64,000 nt of DNA from Acidimicrobiaceae bacterium (GTDB taxonomy: Bacteria > Actinomycetota > Acidimicrobiia > Acidimicrobiales > Ilumatobacteraceae). Shown piece after piece: positions 22,017 through 31,117 of this stretch. The position numbers were made by a program, and so were the translations under genes. The stretch's first letter is position 1. Each line of letters starts with the position of its first letter. The notes below the pieces were generated by a model, which worked only from the letters and a program-made list of their open reading frames with translations, had not been told where the DNA came from and did no database searches. The DNA is taken from assembly GCA_016722025.1 (NCBI GenBank), contig JADKGZ010000001.1, forward strand, positions 124,001-188,000, read 5' to 3'.

Positions 22017-22717
22017 GGGCGCACCGCGGGCCCAGCTGGTGTGGGAACACCCACCAGGATGCCCAGCGCGGCACACAGGATGGGCACACCCACCGGCGTG
22101 AACGGGATCAGCGTGACGCACACGACTGCGCCGATGAGGGCCGACAAGGCCGGTCGTCGTTCGCGCAGCAGCGGCCACAGCATCGCCAAGAACGCCGCCG
22201 GCAACGCAGCATCGAGGCCGTAGACCTTCGGGTCGATCGCCGACCCCAGCAGTGCGCCGACCAGCGTGCCGATGTTCCAGAACAGGTACACGCTGAGCCC
22301 CGTGATCCAGAACGCGGCCACTCGGTGCGCTTCGTCGTCCTGAGCCGCTGCCATGGCGGTGGACTCGTCGATCGTGAGCTGCGCGGCGACCAACCGCGTG
22401 CCCAGGCGCCCCTTCAGGTGTGGTGCCATGGCCAGGCCGTAGACGCTGTTGCGCGCCGCCAAGAGCGCGGCACCGCCGAACGCGGAGGCCGCCGAGCCGC
22501 CGGCGCCGAGCACGCTGACCGCTGAGAACTGCGAGGCACCGGTGAACACCAACAGCGACATCACACACGTCTGCCCCACCGATGCGCCCGCCGACACGGA
22601 GGTGACCCCGAACGACACCGCGAACACACCGACCGCGAAGCCCAACGTGACGCACGCGGCGAACACCGCCCGCAGGCGTTCGTCGCGCCAGAGCTGGGAG
22701 ACACCACCGGGGATCAT
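22013..22717 (-). CDS. azlC: AzlC-family branched-chain amino acid exporter
   Basis: 234 residues, the large subunit of the AzlCD permease. Six or seven TM helices with the family blocks FAVSFGVTSVSAGASVGQTCVMSLLVFTGASQF-type (Gly-rich helix and TGASQF motif), AARNSVYGLAMAP and the conserved QLTIDESTAMA. The ATG at 22717 lies directly downstream of a five-copy 12-bp tandem repeat in the spacer after glgB. azlC and azlD are translationally coupled. Confidence 0.9.
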   Translation of the reverse strand: MIPGGVSQLWRDERLRAVFAACVTLGFAVGVFAVSFGVTSVSAGASVGQTCVMSLLVFTGASQFSAVSVLGAGGSAASAFGGAALLAARNSVYGLAMAPHLKGRLGTRLVAAQLTIDESTAMAAAQDDEAHRVAAFWITGLSVYLFWNIGTLVGALLGSAIDPKVYGLDAALPAAFLAMLWPLLRERRPALSALIGAVVCVTLIPFTPVGVPILCAALGILVGVPTPAGPAVRP

Positions 22718-22725
22718 GCTGTCGT

Positions 22726-22785
22726 TGGGGTCACGGCTGGGGTCACGGTTGGGGTCACCGCTGGGGTCACAGCCGGGGTCACGGC
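22726..22785. repeat. Five 12-bp tandem repeats between glgB and azlC
   Basis: Five head-to-tail units of tggggtcacggc with one or two mismatches each occupy almost the whole spacer and include the glgB stop codon in the last unit. On the minus strand each unit carries GTGACCCC. The repeats are not in the azlC frame. They could be a copy-variable site affecting azlC expression; nothing else in the spacer looks like a promoter. Confidence 0.75.
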
Positions 22786-24665
22786 CGGGCGGCGCCGAGC
22801 CACAGCACCGCCAACGGCGAGAGGTCGATCACGGCCGACGCTGGTTGCCCCTGCCAGGAGACCTCGGTGGTGGCCGTGACGACGGCGGTGCCCGTGCGCA
22901 GGCCATCGAGGTCGTACCCCGCGAAGCCGCTGCCGCCGTAGTTGGGCGAGTCGGTGTCGAGCAGCACCTGCCACTCGCCCGCCCACGGCAACCCGATTCG
23001 GTACCCGCTGTGGGGCACCGGCGTGAAGTTGGCAACGGCGGCAACCGCCCTGCCACCGGCGAAACCCCAGCGGAGGAACGCGTACACCGAGTGCGCGGCA
23101 TCATCGGCATCGAGCCACTGGAACCCGGTGGGCTCGTGGTCGCGTTCGAACAACGCCGGCCAGGACGCGACCACCCGGTTCAGCTCGGCCAGCAGATCAC
23201 GGATGCCGCGATGCGGTGCGTGGTCGAGCAGGTGCCAGGGCAGCCCGGTGGATTCGTTCCACTCCGTGAAGGGCGCGATCTCGGCGCCCATGAACAGCAG
23301 CGGGGCACCGGGCTGGGCCCACATCCACGCGTACAGCGCGCGCAGGTTGGCGAAGCGCTGCCAGTCGTCGCCGGGCATCTTCGACAGCAGGCTGCCCTTG
23401 CCGTGCACCACCTCGTCGTGGCTGAGCGGCAGCACGAAGCGCTCGGCGAAGGCGTACAGCAGGCCGAAGGACAGCTCGCGGTGGTGGTAGCGACGATGCA
23501 CCGAATCGTGCTCGAGGTAGCCGAGCGTGTCGTTCATCCAGCCCATGTTCCACTTGTGCGTGAAACCGAGGCCGCCGTGCGAGATGGGGTGCGTCACCTT
23601 CGGCCAGGCGGTGCTCTCCTCGGCGATCACCATCGCTGTCGGTGCTTCCTCGGCGACGACGGTGTTCAGCTCACGCAGGAAGGCGATCGCGTCGAGGTTC
23701 TCGCGTCCACCATTGCGATTCGGCACCCAACCACCGGCAGGTCGCGAATAGTCGAGGTACAGCATGCTGGCGACGGCATCGACGCGCAGCCCGTCGATGT
23801 GGAACTCGTGCAGCCAGTACAGCGCGTTGGCCACCAGGAAGTTGCGCACCTCGTTGCGGCCGTAGTTGAACACGTAGGTGCCCCAGTCGGGGTGCTCGCC
23901 CTGGCGTGGGTCGGCGTGCTCGTACAGCGCCGTGCCGTCGAAGCGGGCCAGGCTCCACTCGTCCTTCGGGAAGTGAGCCGGCACCCAATCGATGATGACG
24001 CCGATGCCCCGGCTGTGCAGGATGTCGACCATCGCGCGCAGCTCGTCGGGCGACCCGTAGCGCGCCGTCGGCGCGTAGTACCCGCTGACCTGGTACCCCC
24101 ACGACCCGCCGAACGGGTGCTCGGCGACGGGCAGCAACTCGACGTGAGTGAAGCCGAGCGCAACGACGTGGTCGGCCAACTGCCGGCCGAACTCGACGTA
24201 GGAGTCGACACCCGACCGCCACGACCCGATGTGCGCCTCGTAGATGCGCAGCGGTGCACCCGGCTCGTGGCTGCGACCGTCCATCCACTCGCCGTCGTGC
24301 CACACGTAGTCGTCGGCGCCGGCGACCACGCTGGCGTTCGACGGCGGACATTCGCTCTGCCGCGCCATCGGGTCGGCCTTCAACACGTACGCGTGTGCCG
24401 CCGAGGTGACACCGAACTTGTAGCGCTGTCCGGCCGTCGCGGCAGGGCACACGACCGCCCAGATGCCGGATCTGCCCTGCGGTTGCAGCATCGTGCCCGA
24501 CGCCCACTCGTTCCAGTCGCCCAGCACCTCCACCGACCGCGCATTGGGCGCCCACACCGCAAAGCGCACGCCACCCTCCGGGAGGGCCTGGGCCCCCAGC
24601 AGTTGCCACACCCGGCGGTGAGTTCCCTCGCCGAAGAGATGAAGGTCGAGATCCGAAAGCACCAC
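22779..24665 (-). CDS. glgB: 1,4-alpha-glucan branching enzyme
   Basis: Creates alpha-1,6 branches in glycogen. About 628 residues: an N-terminal beta-sandwich CBM48 domain (..VRFAVWAPNARSVEVLGDWNEW), a central GH13 TIM barrel and a C-terminal all-beta domain. GH13 motifs: region I DWVPAHF, region II GLRVDAVASMLYLDY with the nucleophile Asp, region III with the acid Glu in VIAEES, region IV LPLSHDEVVHGK. The Asp-Pro-rich long N-terminal extension of some GlgBs is absent. Start taken as GTG 24665 (alternative GTG 24689); the GT4 gene is divergent, 38-62 bases away. With GT4 and glgP this forms a glycogen cluster. Confidence 0.95.
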   Translation of the reverse strand: MVLSDLDLHLFGEGTHRRVWQLLGAQALPEGGVRFAVWAPNARSVEVLGDWNEWASGTMLQPQGRSGIWAVVCPAATAGQRYKFGVTSAAHAYVLKADPMARQSECPPSNASVVAGADDYVWHDGEWMDGRSHEPGAPLRIYEAHIGSWRSGVDSYVEFGRQLADHVVALGFTHVELLPVAEHPFGGSWGYQVSGYYAPTARYGSPDELRAMVDILHSRGIGVIIDWVPAHFPKDEWSLARFDGTALYEHADPRQGEHPDWGTYVFNYGRNEVRNFLVANALYWLHEFHIDGLRVDAVASMLYLDYSRPAGGWVPNRNGGRENLDAIAFLRELNTVVAEEAPTAMVIAEESTAWPKVTHPISHGGLGFTHKWNMGWMNDTLGYLEHDSVHRRYHHRELSFGLLYAFAERFVLPLSHDEVVHGKGSLLSKMPGDDWQRFANLRALYAWMWAQPGAPLLFMGAEIAPFTEWNESTGLPWHLLDHAPHRGIRDLLAELNRVVASWPALFERDHEPTGFQWLDADDAAHSVYAFLRWGFAGGRAVAAVANFTPVPHSGYRIGLPWAGEWQVLLDTDSPNYGGSGFAGYDLDGLRTGTAVVTATTEVSWQGQPASAVIDLSPLAVLWLGAARP

Positions 24666-24727
24666 ACTGCGAGCGTACGGCACCAGCACAACTCGATGCA
24701 GGTTGCGCCACTGCTACGTTCGCAGCC

Positions 24728-25884
24728 GTGCGCGTTCTGATGCTGTCCTGGGAGTACCCGCCACTCGTCGTCGGTGGCATCGCGGCGCACGTCGACGGCC
24801 TCGCTCGGGCCATGCAACGTGCCGGGCACGAGGTCGTCGTGTGCAGCCTGCACCACCCCGACCAGCCCGACGACACCGTGGTCGACGGCGTGCGGGTGCT
24901 GCGCGCCGACCCTGCGCTGCCGTGGTTGCCCGACGACGACCTGGTGGCTCGCATGGCCTCTGCCAACCACCAGTTGGTGCAGCTGATCGCGAAGCTGGGG
25001 CCGTGGCGGCCCGAGGTGGTGCACGCACACGATTGGCTGGTCGCGTGGGCGGGCGACTCGCTCAAGACGTTGCTCGGTGTGCCGCTGGTGGCCACCATCC
25101 ACGCCACCGAACGCGGGCGCCACGGCGGCCACCTGCCGCCAGGCCTGCCGGGCACCATCAACTCGGTCGAGTGGTGGCTCACGTACCAGGCGCGCGAGGT
25201 CATCGCCTGCTCGCGCGCTTCATGGCACGCGAGGTGGTGCACAGCTTCGAGCTGCCATCCTCGAAGGTGCACCTGGTACCCAACGGCATCGACACCCACC
25301 GCTGGCAGCTGCCGCCCGGCGCCGCTGAGGCCCGGCGCGAGCCACTGGTCGTCGCCTGGGGCCGCATCCAGTACGAGAAGGGCTTCCAGGTGCTCGCTCG
25401 GGCAGTCAGCGAGCTGCGTCAGCGAGTGCCCGGCATCCGTTGCGTCATCGCCGGCCGCGGCAGCTACCTGCCGGAGCTGCAGACGCAGATCGACATGGAG
25501 GGGGTGAGCGACATCGTGCAGCTCGCCGGCTTCGTGGCCGACGAGCAGCTCCACGAGATGCTGCAACGAGCCAGCTGCGTGGTCATCCCGTCGCTCTACG
25601 AGCCGTTCGGCATCGTCGCGCTCGAAGGCATGGCCGCCGGCGCACCCACCATCGCGGCTCGCACCGGTGGGCTCGCCGAGATCATCGAGGGCACCGATGC
25701 GGGCATGCTGTTCGAGCCGGGCAACCACCACGAGCTGGCCGAATGCATCGCCGATGTGCTGGCCGACCCCGCCGCCGCCGACTTGATGCGTGCCAACGCA
25801 GCAACGCTGCTGCGCAAGACATACACCTGGGATGCCGTCGCCACCGAGACGGTGCAGGTGTACCGCACGGCACTTTCCTACTGA
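24728..25884 (+). CDS. GT4 glycosyltransferase, glycogen synthase-like (one frameshift)
   Basis: GT-B fold glycosyltransferase of family GT4, close in layout to the actinobacterial alpha-1,4-glucosyltransferases of glycogen/methylglucose polysaccharide synthesis (GlgA-like, Rv3032-like). About 385 residues. N-domain: VLMLSWEYPPLVVGGIAAHV, VVHAHDWLVAWAG, VPLVATIHATERGRHGG. C-domain: VHLVPNGID, VAWGRIQYEKGFQVL, and the EX7E donor motif in PSLYEPFGIVALEGMAAG. The frame breaks near 25215 between IACSR and FMAREVVH, so one base is wrong. GTG start. glgP follows on the same strand after 31 bases. Confidence 0.9.
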
Positions 25885-25915
25885 GTTCCGTGCGCCAACA
25901 ACTAACCTCTACCGG

Positions 25916-28378
25916 ATGCGTGCAGTCCGAGAGTTCAACGTCGTCCCGGCAGTTCCAGCGGCATTGGCGCCGCTCTCGGAGTTGGCGTTCAACCTGCACT
26001 GGACCTGGGATCGCGAGACGCAGCAGCTGTTCGAGTCCCTCGACCCGGGCCTGTGGAAGTCCACTGGGCGCGATCCGCTCCGGCTGCTCGCGGCCATCAG
26101 CGCAGCCAGGTGGGCTGCGCTGGCAGGCAACCCCGACATCGTGTCCGCCACCAACGCCGCATCCGAGCGGTTGCGCGACGCCGTCGAGGCGCCACGCTGG
26201 TTCCAGGGTCGCCGCGACTCGCCATTGGGCCTGGTGGCGTACTTCTCCCCCGAGTTCGGCATCTCCGAGACGCTGCCGCAGTACTCCGGTGGCCTCGGCA
26301 TCCTGGCCGGCGACCACCTGAAGGCGGCCTCCGACCTCGGGGTGCCGCTCACCGCCGTCGGGCTGCTGTACGCCGAGGGATACTTCCGCCAGCGCCTCAA
26401 CGCCGACGGCGTGCAGGAGGAGCGCTACCCACCGCTGGATCCATTGGGCCTGGCGATGCACACCACCGATGTGCAGGTGACGCTCGAGATCGCCGGCGAG
26501 CAGGTGCGCATCAACGTGTGGAAGGTGCAGGTCGGCCGCGTGCCGCTGTACCTCCTCGACACCAACGTGGAGGGCAACAGCCCCGAGGCGGCGGCCATCA
26601 CCAACCGCTTGTACGGCGGCGACACCGAGCACCGCCTGCGCCAGGAGATGGTGCTGGGCATCGGCGGCGTCCGCGTGTTACGGGCGCTGGGGCTGCAGCC
26701 GCAGGTGTTCCACACCAACGAGGGCCATGCAGGCTTCCTGTCGCTCGAGCGCATCCGCGAGCTCGTCGCGAGCGGGTTCACGTTCAGGGAGGCCGTCGAG
26801 TCCGTTCGCGCCGGCGGCGTGTTCACCACGCACACCCCTGTGCCGGCCGGCATCGACCGCTTCTCGCCCGAGCTGATGAAGAAGTACTTCGGCACCTTGG
26901 CCGCCTCGTACGGCGTCACCTTCGACGACCTGATGGCCATCGGCAGCCGCGACGACGAGAAGGACGGCAAGTTCAACATGGCGGTCATGGGCTTGCGCCT
27001 CGCCGGCCGCGCCAACGGTGTCGCTCAGCTGCACGGCGAGGTCAGTCGCGAGATGTTCGCCGGGCTGTGGCCCAACGTGCCGCAGGCGGAGGTGCCCATC
27101 GGGGCCATCACCAACGGCGTGCACGCACCCACATGGGTTGGCGACCACATCGCGCCACTGCTGGCGAAGAGCGTCGGCCCGGTGTGGGACGGCGCCGACG
27201 AAGCGTCGTGGAGCGGTGTCGGCAAGCTCGATCCGGCAGAGGTGTGGGCGGCACGCGCAAAGGGTCGGGCCGAGCTGGTCACGTTCGTGCGCGCTCGCCT
27301 GGGCGATGCGTTGCTCGACCCCAAGGCGCTCACCATCGGCTTCGCCCGGCGCTTCGCCACCTACAAGCGCGCCACGCTGCTGCTGTCGCAACCCGAGCGC
27401 TTGCGCAAGCTGCTGCTCGACCCCGACCGGCCGGTGCAGTTCGTCTTCGCCGGCAAGGCCCACCCCGCCGACCAGCCGGGCAAGGACATGATCCGCGACA
27501 TCGAGCTGTTCGCCCGTCAACTCGACGTGGGCCACCGCTTCATCTTCCTTCCCGACTACGACATGGCGGTCGCCCGCGTCATGTACCACGGGTGCGACGT
27601 GTGGCTCAACAACCCGCGCCGACCGCTCGAGGCCTGCGGCACCAGCGGCATGAAGGCCGCGCTCAACGGTGCCCTCAACTGCAGCATCCTCGATGGCTGG
27701 TGGGACGAATGCTTCGACGGCGAGAACGGCTGGGCCATCAACTCGGCCGACGACGACCCCGACACGGGGCGCCGCGACCAGCGTGAGGCCACCAGCCTGT
27801 TCGGGTTGCTGGAGCGCGAGATCATGCCGCTGTACTACGACCGCGGCAACGATGGTCTCCCGCACGGCTGGATCGGGAAGATGGCCCACAACTGGAAGTC
27901 GTTGGGGCCGTTCATCACGGCCGCCCGCATGGTGCGCGACTACACCACCGACCTGTACGAACCCGCTGCGGCGGGCTCGCGCTTGGCTGCCGCCGACGAC
28001 GGCGCACCGGCCAAGCAGTTGGCGGCCTGGAAGCAGCGCGTGCGTACCGCATGGCCGGTGGTGCGAGTGGTCGAGGTGCACTCCGACACCACGCCGGCCA
28101 ACGAAGGCGACCTCCGACACGTGCAGGCGCACGTGCAGATCGACGGCCTCGACGTGTCGGATCTGGCGGTGCAGGTACTGCACGGGGCGGTCGACTCCGA
28201 GGGCGAGTTCGTCGGTTCCCCGAACATCGTCAACCTCGGCTTCGTCGGCGACGGAGTGTTCGAGGCCACCTACGTGGTGGGCGAAGCCGGCCCCTACGGG
28301 CTCACCGTTCGCGCGGTGCCGGCACATCCACACCTGGTGTCGCCGGTCGAGCTGGGCCTCGTGGCCTGGGCAGGCTGA
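25916..28378 (+). CDS. glgP: Alpha-glucan (glycogen) phosphorylase, GT35 with DUF3417
   Basis: Releases glucose-1-phosphate from glycogen or maltodextrins using PLP. 820 residues, matching the actinobacterial alpha-glucan phosphorylases that carry an N-terminal DUF3417 domain (LAPLSELAFNLHWTWDRETQQLFESL). The catalytic core has YFSPEFGISETLPQYSGGLGILAGDHLK, FHTNEGHAGF, TTHTPVPAGIDRF, FARRFATYKRATLL, and the PLP lysine in EACGTSGMKAALNG. Intact, and the longest unbroken ORF in this cluster. It forms a glycogen turnover unit with glgB and the GT4 gene. Confidence 0.96.
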   Translation: MRAVREFNVVPAVPAALAPLSELAFNLHWTWDRETQQLFESLDPGLWKSTGRDPLRLLAAISAARWAALAGNPDIVSATNAASERLRDAVEAPRWFQGRRDSPLGLVAYFSPEFGISETLPQYSGGLGILAGDHLKAASDLGVPLTAVGLLYAEGYFRQRLNADGVQEERYPPLDPLGLAMHTTDVQVTLEIAGEQVRINVWKVQVGRVPLYLLDTNVEGNSPEAAAITNRLYGGDTEHRLRQEMVLGIGGVRVLRALGLQPQVFHTNEGHAGFLSLERIRELVASGFTFREAVESVRAGGVFTTHTPVPAGIDRFSPELMKKYFGTLAASYGVTFDDLMAIGSRDDEKDGKFNMAVMGLRLAGRANGVAQLHGEVSREMFAGLWPNVPQAEVPIGAITNGVHAPTWVGDHIAPLLAKSVGPVWDGADEASWSGVGKLDPAEVWAARAKGRAELVTFVRARLGDALLDPKALTIGFARRFATYKRATLLLSQPERLRKLLLDPDRPVQFVFAGKAHPADQPGKDMIRDIELFARQLDVGHRFIFLPDYDMAVARVMYHGCDVWLNNPRRPLEACGTSGMKAALNGALNCSILDGWWDECFDGENGWAINSADDDPDTGRRDQREATSLFGLLEREIMPLYYDRGNDGLPHGWIGKMAHNWKSLGPFITAARMVRDYTTDLYEPAAAGSRLAAADDGAPAKQLAAWKQRVRTAWPVVRVVEVHSDTTPANEGDLRHVQAHVQIDGLDVSDLAVQVLHGAVDSEGEFVGSPNIVNLGFVGDGVFEATYVVGEAGPYGLTVRAVPAHPHLVSPVELGLVAWAG

Positions 28379-28402
28379 CGCCGCCGTCTCCGCGAGCGGC
28401 GC

Positions 28403-29176
28403 TCAGCTGCCGGTGAACTGAGCCTTGCCCGGCCCATCGGCGAGGAAGCTGGCCACGCCGATCCTGCTGTCGGCCGTGTGGAACACCGCTTCGAAGAGGT
28501 CGACCTCCAACGCCAGGCCGGTCGCCAAGTCGGTGCTCGTGCCCTCGTCGACCGCGCGCTTCACGAGCGCCTGTGCCTGCAACGCCCCCTTGGCGACTTC
28601 CAGGGCCAGCGCGAGTGCCCGATCGTGCAACGCCTCGGGCGCCACCACTTCATCGGCGAGACCGATGCGCAGCGCTTCCTCGGCCTTGACCTGCCGCCCG
28701 GTGACCATCAGCTCCTTGGCGCGGCTGCGACCGACGGTGCGCGCGAGCCGCTGCGTGCCACCACCGCCGGGGATGATGCCCAGCAGCACCTCCGGCTGGC
28801 CGAACACCGCCTTCTCGCCGACGATGCGGTAGTCGCAGGCCAGTGCGAGCTCGCACCCTCCACCCAACGCATAGCCGCTGACAGCGGCGATCACGAACCG
28901 CGGAATGGCCGCGACCGCGTCGAGCGCGCGATGAAAGCCTTCACCGATGGCACGCCCCGCCTCGGGCCCGCCGAACTCGCTGATGTCGGCGCCGGCGGCG
29001 AACAACCGCTCGCCGCCGGTGACCACGACAGCGCCCGGAGGGTCGGCGGTGAGGCCGAGGGCGGCCTGGTGCAGGTCGGCCAGCAGCGCCTGCGACAGCG
29101 CGTTCACCTTCGGATTGTTGAGCGTGACCACGGCCACGCCATCGCCACGTCGCTCCACCAGCACCAGTTCACCCAT
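28403..29176 (-). CDS. Enoyl-CoA hydratase/isomerase family protein
   Basis: 257-residue crotonase-fold protein. Oxyanion-hole motifs: ERLFAAGADISEF (first) and SGYALGGGCELALACDYRI (second). The two catalytic Glu positions of true hydratases are seen as Glu in FGQPEVLLGIIPGGGGTQRL and the upstream Glu/Gly-rich segment, so hydratase activity is plausible. Convergent with glgP, 24 bases apart. meaB lies upstream on the same strand, consistent with a role in branched-chain or odd-chain acyl-CoA breakdown. Confidence 0.92.
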   Translation of the reverse strand: MGELVLVERRGDGVAVVTLNNPKVNALSQALLADLHQAALGLTADPPGAVVVTGGERLFAAGADISEFGGPEAGRAIGEGFHRALDAVAAIPRFVIAAVSGYALGGGCELALACDYRIVGEKAVFGQPEVLLGIIPGGGGTQRLARTVGRSRAKELMVTGRQVKAEEALRIGLADEVVAPEALHDRALALALEVAKGALQAQALVKRAVDEGTSTDLATGLALEVDLFEAVFHTADSRIGVASFLADGPGKAQFTGS

Positions 29177-29223
29177 GCCCGCACCCTAATGTTCGGGCGC
29201 GGTTCGAGCACGCAACCAGGCCG

Positions 29224-30186
29224 TCAGGCGCCGACGGTGCGCAGCATCTCGTCGGCGGCAGCCCACGGGTCGAGGGTGCGATCGAACACGGCGGCCTGCA
29301 GCTCGTTCCATCGATCGCCGGTGGCCAGCTCGCGTGCTCGCTGCTCGAGCCGCCGGGCGACGATCTCGCGCAGCTCCTCACGCAGGCGGAACTCGCGGCG
29401 ACGCACCAGTTCGCCGCTGGCCTCGATGAACTCTCGGTGCGCCTGCACGGTGGCCCACAGCTCGGGCACGCCCCGCTTCTCGGTGGCCACCACGGGGATG
29501 ATGGGCGGGCGCCACGCCTCGTGCGCGAGATCGCTGAGCTCGAGCATCTGCTCGAGGTCGCGGCGGGTTTCCTCCCACCCCTTGCGGTCGGCCTTGTTGA
29601 TCACGAACACGTCGGCGATCTCCATCAGCCCGGCCTTGTTGGCCTGCACCGAATCGCCCCAGCCCGGGTTGACCACCACCACGGTGGTGTCGGCCTTGCC
29701 GGCGATCTCCACCTCCACCTGGCCCACGCCCACCGTCTCCACCAGGATCCAGTGGCGACCGATCGCATCGAGCAGGCGTACGGCCTCGGGCGTGGCCAGC
29801 GACAGGCCGCCGAGGTGGCCGCGAGTGGCCATCGAGCGGATGAACACGCCGGGGTCGGTGGCGTGGTCCTGCATGCGCACGCGATCCCCCAGGATGGCAC
29901 CGCCGGTGAACGGTGACGATGGATCGATGGCCAGCACCGCCACCTCCTCGCCCAGCGAGCGCAGCAGGCCGATGACGGCCGAGGTGAGCGTGCTCTTGCC
30001 CGCGCCCGGCGCCCCGGTGAGCCCGACCGTGTACCCCTTGCCCGAGATCGGGTAGGACAATCTGCTCACTTCGCGCGCTTCCTCGCCACCGCGTTCCACC
30101 AGCGACAACAGGCGAGCCAGCGCGCCGCGATCGCCGCCGCCGGCGGCGAGGAACAGCTCGGGCACCGGCACCGACCGGCGGCTCAT
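29224..30186 (-). CDS. meaB: Methylmalonyl-CoA mutase-associated GTPase MeaB (ArgK family)
   Basis: G3E-type GTPase that protects and loads B12-dependent methylmalonyl-CoA mutase. 320 residues. Walker A GAPGAGKST, the switch region DPSSPFTGGAILGDRVRM, Walker B-like ETVGVGQVEVEIAG, and NKAD guanine specificity are visible. Mutase genes are not in the window. Its ATG overlaps the stop of the upstream NifU-domain gene (ATGA). The presence of meaB implies a propionyl-CoA/methylmalonyl-CoA route in the organism. Confidence 0.95.
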   Translation of the reverse strand: MSRRSVPVPELFLAAGGGDRGALARLLSLVERGGEEAREVSRLSYPISGKGYTVGLTGAPGAGKSTLTSAVIGLLRSLGEEVAVLAIDPSSPFTGGAILGDRVRMQDHATDPGVFIRSMATRGHLGGLSLATPEAVRLLDAIGRHWILVETVGVGQVEVEIAGKADTTVVVVNPGWGDSVQANKAGLMEIADVFVINKADRKGWEETRRDLEQMLELSDLAHEAWRPPIIPVVATEKRGVPELWATVQAHREFIEASGELVRRREFRLREELREIVARRLEQRARELATGDRWNELQAAVFDRTLDPWAAADEMLRTVGA

Positions 30187-30422
30187 AGCTCGTCGGGTAC
30201 GACGTTGATGACTTCCGTGACACCATCGATGCGGTCGCGCATGATGCGCTCGATGCCGGCCTTCAGGGTCTGACTGCTGGCCGGGCAGGTGCCACACGCG
30301 CCGATGAGGGTGACCGTGACGATGCCGGTGGCCTCATCGACGTCGCGTAGCACGATGTCGCCACCGTCGGCCTGCAGCGCAGGCCGGATCACTTCGATCG
30401 TTTCTTCCACTTGAGTGCGCAT
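30183..30422 (-). CDS. NifU C-terminal (Nfu) domain protein
   Basis: 79-residue stand-alone Nfu domain: ..EVIRPALQADGGDIVLRDVDE and the cluster-binding CxxC in GACGTCPASSQTLK. Such proteins carry Fe-S clusters to targets. The domain is complete without the N-terminal A-type or degenerate domain of longer NfuA proteins. Operon with meaB by a 4-base overlap. Confidence 0.92.
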   Translation of the reverse strand: MRTQVEETIEVIRPALQADGGDIVLRDVDEATGIVTVTLIGACGTCPASSQTLKAGIERIMRDRIDGVTEVINVVPDEL

Positions 30423-30485
30423 CGAGGAACTTTCACAACGGGCCGAACGACCATTGAATCACCACAAACCATAGGATTGCGCTTC
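30423..30485. promoter_or_regulatory. Divergent intergenic region, AT-rich
   Basis: 63 bases between the divergent Nfu and lipoprotein genes. It is visibly more AT-rich than its surroundings and holds TAGGAT as a possible plus-strand -10 near 30471, but no convincing -35. Promoters of both genes are expected here. Confidence 0.35.
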
Positions 30486-30962
30486 ATGAGAACAGTTCGT
30501 GCCCTTGCTTCCATTCCCGTTGCGCTCTTGCTGCTGGGGGCATGCGGCGACGACTCGTCATCATCCACCACCGAGTCACCCGCCACCGTCGCCACCACCA
30601 CGGCCCCCGCCGACACCACTGCCGCCACCACTCCCGACACCGCAGCCTCCGGCGCCGGCACCACCGTGGTGCAGGTCACCACGCCGGAAACGGCCGTCGA
30701 CGGCCCGGTGCAGATCGACGTGGTCGTCGGCGTCGACAGTGGCGAGGACCGGGTCGTGAAGGTGAAGGTGAGCGCCGACATCACGCTCAACATCACCAAT
30801 CCCGACGCTGCCGACGAGTTCCACGTGCACGGCGTCGAGCTCGAGCAGTCGGTCGACGCCGGCGTGATGGCGACGTTCAACTTCACCCTCGACGAGGCCG
30901 GCACCTACGAAGTGGAGAGCCACGTCACCGACGACGTGCTGCTCATCATCGAAGTCTCGTGA
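30486..30962 (+). CDS. Lipoprotein with cupredoxin-like domain
   Basis: 158 residues. Signal peptide with lipobox LLLLGAC (Cys at about residue 20), then a Thr/Ser/Pro-rich linker, then a beta-rich domain of about 95 residues. The domain ends in the pattern DEFHVHGVELEQ..AGVMATFNFTLDEAGTYEVESH, which resembles the EfeO/cupredoxin-like domains where His and Met/Cys bind copper; only part of a metal site is visible. A 52-residue membrane protein gene starts inside the stop codon (GTGA), suggesting a two-protein unit. Confidence 0.8.
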   Translation: MRTVRALASIPVALLLLGACGDDSSSSTTESPATVATTTAPADTTAATTPDTAASGAGTTVVQVTTPETAVDGPVQIDVVVGVDSGEDRVVKVKVSADITLNITNPDAADEFHVHGVELEQSVDAGVMATFNFTLDEAGTYEVESHVTDDVLLIIEVS

Positions 30963-31117
30963 ACGCGCTGCTCGCCCATCAGGGCGGGTGGGACGAGATC
31001 CTGCTGGTGCTCGGCCCCATCCTGGTCATTGCAGCCCTGCTGCGGCTGGCCAAGGGGCGAGTGGAGCGCAGCGCGGCGAAGCACTCGTCGACGCCGCACA
31101 GCGACGACAGGCCTTAG
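30959..31117 (+). CDS. Small single-TM membrane protein coupled to the lipoprotein
   Basis: 52 residues starting at the GTG that overlaps the lipoprotein stop. VNALLAHQGGWDEILLVLG opens into one hydrophobic helix (EILLVLGPILVIAALLRLA) followed by a basic, Ser-rich cytoplasmic tail. The start/stop overlap and GC-rich third positions support it as a real gene despite its size. Unknown function. Its stop overlaps the convergent murA stop by 3 bases. Confidence 0.7.
   Translation: MNALLAHQGGWDEILLVLGPILVIAALLRLAKGRVERSAAKHSSTPHSDDRP

Noticed and set aside
22726..22785. CRISPR-like array in the 12-bp repeats
   Set aside because: Units are 12 bp with no spacers; no cas genes.
28379..28402. Intrinsic terminator between glgP and the enoyl-CoA hydratase gene
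   Set aside because: A short CGCCG/CGGCG hairpin exists but there is no T tract; too weak to call in GC-rich DNA.
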